From Candidatus Thalassarchaeaceae archaeon (lineage in GTDB: Archaea; Thermoplasmatota; Poseidoniia; Poseidoniales; Thalassarchaeaceae): DNA of 19,924 nt. The position numbers were made by a program, and so were the translations under genes. Each line of letters opens with the position of its first letter. The stretch's first letter is position 1. The notes under the pieces were generated by a model. It saw nothing but the letters and a program-made list of their open reading frames with translations. It was not told the DNA's origin and did no database searches. Where the stretch lies: contig JASLNR010000007.1 of assembly GCA_030745885.1 (NCBI GenBank), positions 1-19,924 of the forward strand. Reading direction: 5' to 3'. Shown one piece after another: positions 14,425 through 19,924 of this stretch.

Positions 14425-14970
14425 CTACTCGAATACGATGTCAGCGTCGTCCCCTAGTCGATCTAGAAGGCCTCTCTCAGGGTTCACTACGATTACCTGA
14501 CCTGCGTGCTTCCAGACTTCCAAGTCGTGCTTGCTATTCCCTGCATAGCCGAATCCACGCTCTCCGAAGCGGGCGATTAGTGACTCCGCCTTTCGCTTAC
14601 CACGGAGGTTGTAGGAGGCATCCGATGCCATCACATCGGAGAACAAGCCGACATGACCGGCGACCTGCTCAGCGACTATCCTATCAGATGCTGTAGCCAA
14701 GACCATGTGTCTGCCCTTTGCATGTTCGCCGGTCAACCAGTCCAGAAACTCCGTGTGGTACTTGAGTTTAGAGGGATTGAAGACAAGCCGTTCGGCAAGG
14801 TCACGCTTCCACTTGGCTCTCTGCCCAGTTAGTTCCTTGAGCAGCACCCCTGGTAGAATCCACGGCCTCCTTGCAATCACCTTCGAGAAGCTAACCCAAC
14901 TCATGTCTGTGAGAATCAGAGTGCCGTCCATGTCGACTGCCAGCGGGATGCTAGACCCCACCTCCCCCAT
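14425..14970 (-). CDS. HAD-superfamily phosphatase, stand-alone version of the UbiA-linked HAD domain
   Basis: The 181-residue protein has the four HAD motifs: DMDGT at 13-17 with nucleophile Asp13, LATAS at 91-95, a Lys-rich GKRKAESL and YAGNSKHDLEVW with the metal-binding Asp149. The stretch around VAGHVGLFSDVMASDASYNL strongly recalls the HAD domain that in many bacteria is fused in front of a UbiA-type prenyltransferase; here no UbiA part follows. A phosphatase acting on a polyprenyl phosphate or a prenylated sugar phosphate would fit its place directly before uppS, but this is inference. GGGAGT lies upstream of the ATG. It begins the minus-strand run and diverges from the unrecognised membrane protein. 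Confidence 0.87.
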   Translation of the reverse strand: MGEVGSSIPLAVDMDGTLILTDMSWVSFSKVIARRPWILPGVLLKELTGQRAKWKRDLAERLVFNPSKLKYHTEFLDWLTGEHAKGRHMVLATASDRIVAEQVAGHVGLFSDVMASDASYNLRGKRKAESLIARFGERGFGYAGNSKHDLEVWKHAGQVIVVNPERGLLDRLGDDADIVFE

Positions 14971-15055
14971 GCTACTCCCTCGGGCCTCTGTGATTCAAGC
15001 CTTCGCTGACCGATTCAATGAAGACCGGGACCCTGTCGTGTTACCGAGGCGTCGT

Positions 15056-16306
15056 ATGATCGAGCGGACTCGAGTGTGGAGGCCTGCGTCGATGGCGGAG
15101 GTCGAGACCACGGCATCTGCGCCAGCGGGATTCAATTCGGTCGCATTCGCAGGAATCGGACTATCGTGTGAGATGCTCGAGCCCGTGCAATTGACCAGTC
15201 CCACTGATTGGAGTATGCTTGTGTCAGAATTGGATTCATGGGGCAAGGTCCCGGATCCCGAGTCGATTGACGCCCTGTCCGTTGTGGAAACGGATCGCGG
15301 ACCCGTGGCCACTCTGTCCGCTGAGTCCGAGTGGCTCGCAGAGTTCCTGCCGTGGGGTTCGGACGGACGACTCAGAGCGCGGGCTAAAGCGGCTCCCGAG
15401 GACTCTCGTGTCCCATCGGGGGGGTACTCTTGGGAAGGCACCGACCTCATCATCATCAGACCCGCAGAGTCTCCCACGACAGATGCAGCACGGGAGATTG
15501 AAAGGGCTTTGGAGGTAGACGATATGGCTGCAGCCCAGAACGAGTTGCGGAAGGCTGGTGCGGCCTTGGGCTGTTATCACGTCAAAGCCGAGGCTGCTAG
15601 GACCACCCCACCCGACCCATCGCGCTGGAACGCTAGAACCCAGTGGCTGGAGGAGTCGCTCCGAGCATCCTTCATCTGGCGCGCCTCGTACTCGAGGAAC
15701 CAGCCCTGCACCCTCAGCCTCGGCGATGTCAGACTGTCGGATGTCTCTGCGGACTCGCTCAGGATAGGCAGGCCGAGGCTGGCAGACGCTCTGAGGATCC
15801 ACACCTGCGAATTTCCCGCGATGCGCGACCTCGCATCCATGGTCCACGACCTGTCCAGGATCCACCACTCCTCGCGGACAACTCTGGAAATAACCCCCCT
15901 GCGCCTGGCATTGATAGATGGCTGGAAGTCGACAGCCCCAGTTTACTGGGCCTCCGACGATGCCTTCTACTCACATCGGGGGGGCTTGGCGATATGGGAG
16001 TACGAGCAATGTCTGCTAGACGTCCTCGAGGCCACCTCGCACCAATCGGGAGCGCCCGAGCCTGCGGTGACCACGCTTACCTACGTTAAGGCGTACCAGA
16101 AGCGGATGTTTAGCAATCGCACCTTCGGAGCCCTCTCGATAATGGCCGCTTTCTTCGGAATAGCCAGTCTGATCAACACATTCCCTCCGGATTTTGTAGA
16201 GATTCCGATTCCCTTTGCCTCGCTCTCTCTGAGTTACTTTCTCTTTGGGTTCTACAAGCGAATGTCCCCGCCCCCCGAGAGGCCGTTCACTCATCTCGGG
16301 CGATGA
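15056..16306 (+). CDS. Unrecognised membrane protein with kinase C-lobe-like middle and two C-terminal helices
   Basis: I do not recognise this family. From the ATG at 15056 the product has 416 residues. The N-terminal half is acidic and soluble. The middle has LSLGDVRLSDVSADSLRIGR followed by a helix with RDLASMVHDLSRIHH, which faintly recalls the C-lobe of aminoglycoside-phosphotransferase-like kinases (HGDxxxxN, then RDLA), but the catalytic His/Asn/Asp pattern is missing, so any kinase-like fold would be inactive. Two hydrophobic helices near the C-terminus (about FGALSIMAAFFGIASLI and FASLSLSYFLFGFY) anchor it. The start is uncertain: GTG 14990 and ATG 15092 (with GGAGG nine bases upstream) are alternatives. 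The frame is open further upstream but there opposes the HAD gene. Its 3' end overlaps gpmA by 20 bases, tail to tail. Confidence 0.75.
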   Translation: MIERTRVWRPASMAEVETTASAPAGFNSVAFAGIGLSCEMLEPVQLTSPTDWSMLVSELDSWGKVPDPESIDALSVVETDRGPVATLSAESEWLAEFLPWGSDGRLRARAKAAPEDSRVPSGGYSWEGTDLIIIRPAESPTTDAAREIERALEVDDMAAAQNELRKAGAALGCYHVKAEAARTTPPDPSRWNARTQWLEESLRASFIWRASYSRNQPCTLSLGDVRLSDVSADSLRIGRPRLADALRIHTCEFPAMRDLASMVHDLSRIHHSSRTTLEITPLRLALIDGWKSTAPVYWASDDAFYSHRGGLAIWEYEQCLLDVLEATSHQSGAPEPAVTTLTYVKAYQKRMFSNRTFGALSIMAAFFGIASLINTFPPDFVEIPIPFASLSLSYFLFGFYKRMSPPPERPFTHLGR

Positions 16307-16889
16307 CTCCCTCATCGTAGTAATAGTGAATCGCCTCACCTGTGGGTATCTCGAGTGAGACGATGTCCTCGGGACTAATTCCCTCGATATGCATGACAAT
16401 AGAACGCAGTGAGTTGCCGTGAGCCGAGACTAGGACGTTCCTGCCGTCAGCTAGGTCCGGCACAATCTCATCGGTGAAGTAGGGAATGGTCCTGTCAGCC
16501 GTCATCTCAAGACTCTCCCCCTCCGGGGGAGCGACATCGAACGAGCGGCGCCAGACGTGAACCTGCTCTGCACCGTGCTTCTCCGCCGTCTCGGCCTTGT
16601 TCAGCCCCTGAAGGGCCCCGTAATGACGCTCGTTGAGCCTCCAGTCATAATTGGTCGGAACAACATCCTCCGAAGCCCGATTTTGCATCATGATGATCTC
16701 AGCGGTCCTCTGGGCACGAACGAGGTCGCTTGTGTGGACGACATCGAATCTAATCTCAGCCAGCTGGCGCCCCGCCTCCTCGGCTTCCTCGACACCTCTG
16801 CCGGAGAGATCGACGTCGGTCCAGCCTGTGAAGCGGTTTGCAGCATTCCACAAAGATTCGCCGTGCCGGATGAGGATTAGGCTGCCCAT
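16287..16889 (-). CDS. gpmA: 2,3-bisphosphoglycerate-dependent phosphoglycerate mutase
   Basis: The enzyme interconverts 3- and 2-phosphoglycerate through a phosphohistidine. The 200-residue protein shows LIRHGESLWNAANRFTGWTD with catalytic His9, LNERHYGALQGLNK with Glu87, SAHGNSLRSIV with the second His157, and IPTGEAIHYY. These features, especially FTGWTDVDL and ERHYGALQGL, mark it as a true dPGM rather than a general histidine phosphatase, though it is shorter than the 230-250 residues of bacterial dPGM. Many archaea use the unrelated metal-dependent iPGM, so a dPGM gene may have been acquired from bacteria. Its GTGAGGG ribosome site overlaps the stop of the MscS gene 12 bases upstream, coupling the two. 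Confidence 0.93.
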   Translation of the reverse strand: MGSLILIRHGESLWNAANRFTGWTDVDLSGRGVEEAEEAGRQLAEIRFDVVHTSDLVRAQRTAEIIMMQNRASEDVVPTNYDWRLNERHYGALQGLNKAETAEKHGAEQVHVWRRSFDVAPPEGESLEMTADRTIPYFTDEIVPDLADGRNVLVSAHGNSLRSIVMHIEGISPEDIVSLEIPTGEAIHYYYDEGVIARDE

Positions 16890-16901
16890 GCGCCCGTACC
16901 C

Positions 16902-17981
16902 TCACAGTGACTGGTGCTCTCTACGACGAGGCTCGTGGAATTTGAGTCCGTGTTCGGAGGCCCTAGCCCTAGCCATCATCAGGATGTCCTCCGTGAGCTC
17001 CCTCTCCGTCTTACCGGAAGAGACGCAGTAGAAGTTGGTGGCAACGGTCACCTTCGAGGGGGCGAAGGACTTGACGCGAACCCAGGAGTCCTCGGGCTTG
17101 GTTGCCCGGGGATCATCCAGAACCTGACTGCATAGCGAGTCGCAGAAGTTGCGCAGTGATTCTTGATCGCTATCTGCTTCGAATTCGAGGTTGGGCCGAA
17201 TCCTCCGAAAGCGGCGCTGGCTGAAGTTCTCGACCGGGGAGTTGGTAATGTTCGAGTTGGGGATGGAAACCATGGTATCGGCAGAGGTCCGAATCAGCGT
17301 AGTCCTCAGACCGATTGTAACGACCTCTCCCTCTATACCGTCGACAATAACCCAGTCACCAACATTGAACGGCTTGTCAATCAGAATCGAGATCGCGCCG
17401 AAGATGTTTGCGACCGAGTCCTTGGCCGCGAGTGCGAGAGCGAGACCGGTAATCCCAAGACCGGCGATGAGGCCATTGAGGTCCATGCCCGCAAGGCCCG
17501 CGAGGATGAAGATTCCAATAACGACGACGACGAGCCTGCCGACGGACTCGGCAACGCTAGCCAGCGAGCGTCGGGACGCCATGTCACCGCCTTCGACGAC
17601 AATGAAGGCATCGAGGTAGTCGACGAGCCTGTAGGCCGCGATTAGCATGAGTAGGACGAAGGCCGCCCATATAGCGTTAGAAACCGTGCTAATCAGATTC
17701 TCGTCCCAAACGGGTTCGAAATTCTCCCCGATCCAGTCGATAGCCGTGTGCATGACAAGGAACCCGACCATCCAACCAAGCGACTTTGGCGCGAACAGAG
17801 TTTTGCCGTCGATTCGATCGGTCTTCGAGAGGATGTCCATCAGAATTGGGAATACGAAGCGTCGCGCAAGCACCGCCGCCGCGCTGCTCAACAATATTGC
17901 CACGACGATTACCGAAAGTGTGCCACCGGAGAAACTCATGATGATAGGTTCCCCATCCATGAGTTCGTCCAACCATTCCAT
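16902..17981 (-). CDS. MscS-family small-conductance mechanosensitive channel
   Basis: MscS channels open under membrane tension and release solutes during osmotic downshock. In the 359-residue form there are four predicted membrane spans: about residues 20-45, 65-85, 98-120 and the pore region near 148-200. The pore helix carries GLGITGLALALAAKDSVANI, followed by SILIDKPFNVGDWV, the most conserved stretch of the family. Behind it lies the beta domain (GIEGEVVTIGLRTTLIRTSA, IPNSNITNSPVENFS) and a cytoplasmic alpha/beta end. An extra N-terminal pair of helices compared with E. coli MscS is common. I chose ATG 17981, with a GGCGGG run upstream; an in-frame GTG at 17999 would add six residues. 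The gene is divergent from the M14 peptidase and coupled to gpmA. Confidence 0.93.
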   Translation of the reverse strand: MEWLDELMDGEPIIMSFSGGTLSVIVVAILLSSAAAVLARRFVFPILMDILSKTDRIDGKTLFAPKSLGWMVGFLVMHTAIDWIGENFEPVWDENLISTVSNAIWAAFVLLMLIAAYRLVDYLDAFIVVEGGDMASRRSLASVAESVGRLVVVVIGIFILAGLAGMDLNGLIAGLGITGLALALAAKDSVANIFGAISILIDKPFNVGDWVIVDGIEGEVVTIGLRTTLIRTSADTMVSIPNSNITNSPVENFSQRRFRRIRPNLEFEADSDQESLRNFCDSLCSQVLDDPRATKPEDSWVRVKSFAPSKVTVATNFYCVSSGKTERELTEDILMMARARASEHGLKFHEPRRREHQSL

Positions 17982-18103
17982 GCCCCGCCCGCCAAACACC
18001 TCTTGATAAAGTCAACCTGTTCAAGCGGACCGCTCTCCGTGCGATTCAATACCAACTGGCGACTCGGCTAACTGATAGGATGGAGATTGAGGGAATCGGG
18101 ATT

Positions 18104-19924
18104 ATGAGGGGCCATCAGCCTCCGAGTGGGCGCATCCCAGTAGCGGCGATGCTGCTTCCCCTGCTGCTCTCGCTCGTCTCACCGGTCGCGATGGCACCGC
18201 ACTCCTCCGCCCAAGAAGCCGGCTCGGAAATAGCCCCTGAGGACATTTGGTCTGATGAGTATGTCTTCCAAGTCTTCCCATGGGGTGGTGACAGCAAGGC
18301 CCAGTTCCGTGAGTATCATGACTACTTCTCGATGAAGAATAGGATGCTGTTCCTCGCCGACCGCAATCCGGAGATAATGAGCTTCCACGAGGGGCTCATC
18401 GGCGGGGTTAACGCCCGTGGTGACGAGACCGTCTCCACCGACTACGAGGGATGGTACTACAATCACCCCAGCCCTTGGATCAAGCTGACGCTAGACGCTG
18501 CGGGAGGCGATTGCAACGTCTTCGTCGGCGACTGCGGCAACTACGAAGACAGACCTGATGTGATGCTCGTTGGCAATCACCACGCCCGCGAGTGGATGTC
18601 GTACGAGGTCCCGATGTTCTTCCTAGAGACCGTGGCCTACTACTACGGCATGGCCGGGATCGACAACGATGGCGACGGGTTAATCGACGAGGACCCATGG
18701 AACGGCCTCGACGACGACGGTGACTGCGGTTTGCTCAACGAGTCGAACCAGGACAGCAATGGCGACGGTACGCCGTGCGGCCCAGGCGACCTCGGGGTCG
18801 ACGAGGACTTCTCCGAGCAGTTCATCACCGACATGGTGAACACCCGTGAGATCTACCTCATCCCAATGCTGAACGTCGATGGGAACCGCTACGACCGCGA
18901 GGAATTCTGCGGTCCCACGGCTTGGGAGAACTGCCGCACGTCCGGCTGGAGGAAGAACCTCAGAGACAACACCCATACCGGCATCACTCCCATCCCTGAC
19001 ATCGACGAGTCTGTCGACGAGGGATGCGACGGCGTCGACCTGAATCGCAACTACCAGTTCGAGTGGGGCGCACCACTCGGCGCGACCGGCCCGCTATTCC
19101 CCGGCATGTGCTATGTTGACGGTGCCAACAACGACGTCTACAACGGCCCTGTGAACTATGAGGACAACGATGGCGATGGCCTCGTCAACGAGGATCACGT
19201 CGATGGCAAGGACGATGATGCGGACGGACAGGTCGACGAGGACTGGATGGGGGGAAACACCGAGCCGGAGACCAAGTTCATACAAGACCTCACGGAGATG
19301 AACGACGATGACGGTGACGGGGCCTCGGAGTTCAAGACGACCCTGACTTGGCACTCCTTCTCGGAGCTGGTGCTCTGGCCGTGGGGCCACTGCACCAACT
19401 GCTACAGCCCTGATGACGAGTATCTGGTCTACCATGGCCAGGTGATGGGGCAGATGACCGATTACGCACCGATGCAATCCTCAGAGCTTTACCCCACTAC
19501 CGGTGACTTCTGCGACTGGCACTATGGCGTTCACAACTCGTACTGCTACACCATTGAGATTGGCAATGCCTTCCACGAGTACCCCGAAGACATAGCCCAC
19601 ATAGCGGTCAGGAACGTCGGAATCGCGTTCTACATGACCGAGATAGCAGACGACCCCCGCTACAGGGCCATAGTGGGCATCGAGAATACCACCGCGCGTC
19701 AGTGGCTCGCCGACCCGGGAAACGTGACGATTCCCGATAGCGGCGATATCCCGATAGGGTTCTGCCTCGATGTCACATTCCCCTACTCGACGAACATCAA
19801 TCTGACGCATCTGATGTGGCGCTTCGTAGAGCCGAAGAGGCAGCAGAGCGATTACGGCCCGGCATACTGGGTCGAAGAACCATGGTCAAGATCAGCATTC
19901 AACGAAACCGGTGAGCACTGCATC
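18104..19924 (+). CDS. Secreted M14 zinc carboxypeptidase with calcium-binding insertions (3' end cut by window)
   Basis: The 607 visible residues open with a signal peptide (MRGHQPPSGRIPVAAMLLPL, a Leu-rich core, probable cleavage near APHSSAQ). The M14 active site is complete: zinc ligands His160 and Glu163 (NHHAREW), His417 (TWHSFSELVLW), substrate-binding Asn314-Arg315 (GVDLNRNY), a Tyr in NSYCYTIE and catalytic Glu485. The catalytic domain is broken by two Asp-rich insertions, at about 187-240 (DNDGDGLIDEDPWNGLDDDG) and about 353-381 (EDNDGDGLVNEDHVDGKDDD), which should bind calcium. After the catalytic core a beta-rich domain begins near 500 and runs off the window. The enzyme probably degrades peptides outside the cell. 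ATG 18104 is preceded by GAGGG; an in-frame ATG at 18080 would add eight residues. Confidence 0.93.
   Translation, partial: MRGHQPPSGRIPVAAMLLPLLLSLVSPVAMAPHSSAQEAGSEIAPEDIWSDEYVFQVFPWGGDSKAQFREYHDYFSMKNRMLFLADRNPEIMSFHEGLIGGVNARGDETVSTDYEGWYYNHPSPWIKLTLDAAGGDCNVFVGDCGNYEDRPDVMLVGNHHAREWMSYEVPMFFLETVAYYYGMAGIDNDGDGLIDEDPWNGLDDDGDCGLLNESNQDSNGDGTPCGPGDLGVDEDFSEQFITDMVNTREIYLIPMLNVDGNRYDREEFCGPTAWENCRTSGWRKNLRDNTHTGITPIPDIDESVDEGCDGVDLNRNYQFEWGAPLGATGPLFPGMCYVDGANNDVYNGPVNYEDNDGDGLVNEDHVDGKDDDADGQVDEDWMGGNTEPETKFIQDLTEMNDDDGDGASEFKTTLTWHSFSELVLWPWGHCTNCYSPDDEYLVYHGQVMGQMTDYAPMQSSELYPTTGDFCDWHYGVHNSYCYTIEIGNAFHEYPEDIAHIAVRNVGIAFYMTEIADDPRYRAIVGIENTTARQWLADPGNVTIPDSGDIPIGFCLDVTFPYSTNINLTHLMWRFVEPKRQQSDYGPAYWVEEPWSRSAFNETGEHCI

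Noticed and set aside
14705..15055. Upstream part of the open frame of the unrecognised membrane protein
   Set aside because: The first 88 codons are antisense to the HAD phosphatase gene. The remainder up to 15055 is open but lacks a convincing ribosome site, so the start was placed downstream.
15236..15868. 210-codon minus-strand open frame within the unrecognised membrane protein gene
   Set aside because: Its translation is rich in Arg, Gly and Pro without motifs, while the plus frame continues into clear membrane helices and a sensible stop.
17163..17645. Plus-strand open frame opposite the MscS gene
   Set aside because: It is the antisense shadow of conserved channel sequence and has no recognisable features.
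18115..19810. Several Val-rich minus-strand open frames across the M14 peptidase
   Set aside because: They arise because GAC/GTC-rich codons for the calcium-binding repeats leave the opposite strand open; the plus frame has a signal peptide and a complete zinc site.

Overview
The window looks like archaeal chromosome, most likely an uncultured marine euryarchaeon related to Marine Group II (Poseidoniales). The archaeal signs are Pus10, ribosomal protein L21e, RNA polymerase subunit F (Rpb4), DUF655, an archaeal-type phosphoglycerate kinase, an archaeal cis-prenyltransferase and secreted proteins full of DxDGDG calcium-binding repeats. The organism call is an inference from gene content; no rRNA gene is present. 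Genes are packed tightly, nearly all have visible Shine-Dalgarno sites (AGGTGA, GGAGG, GGGAGG types), and GTG and TTG starts are used. No stretch longer than about 300 bases lacks a gene. I see no CRISPR array, insertion sequence or integrase.

Layout. Bases 1-229 hold the 3' end of a surface protein with calcium-binding repeats and a C-terminal membrane anchor. A TIGR01777-type epimerase with an N-terminal START-like domain (minus) then faces away from a DUF971 protein (plus). From about 2150 to 7554 runs a plus-strand information-processing block: pus10, rpl21e, rpoF, a DUF655 protein, ksgA, an unrecognised helix-hairpin-helix/coiled-coil/zinc-ribbon protein, a [2Fe-2S] ferredoxin and a 56-residue membrane protein. 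Pus10 and KsgA modify tRNA and rRNA, L21e is a ribosomal protein and Rpb4 belongs to RNA polymerase, so the block joins translation and transcription.

A minus-strand set at 7555-9699 encodes a DUF59/MIP18-like protein, a LOG/TIGR00725-like protein and an M24 metallopeptidase. Phosphoglycerate kinase (plus) diverges from it and ends directly against tRNA-Thr(CGU), which is on the minus strand. From 14970 back to 11154 a minus-strand run encodes a HAD phosphatase of the type usually fused to UbiA, undecaprenyl/polyprenyl diphosphate synthase, a NUDIX hydrolase, RidA and phosphomannomutase/phosphoglucomutase. Together these could supply polyprenyl carriers and activated sugars for surface glycosylation.

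The right end holds an unrecognised two-helix membrane protein (plus), a 2,3-BPG-dependent phosphoglycerate mutase coupled to a MscS-type channel (minus), and a large secreted M14 zinc carboxypeptidase (plus, cut by the window end) whose catalytic domain is interrupted by two DxDGDG-rich insertions.
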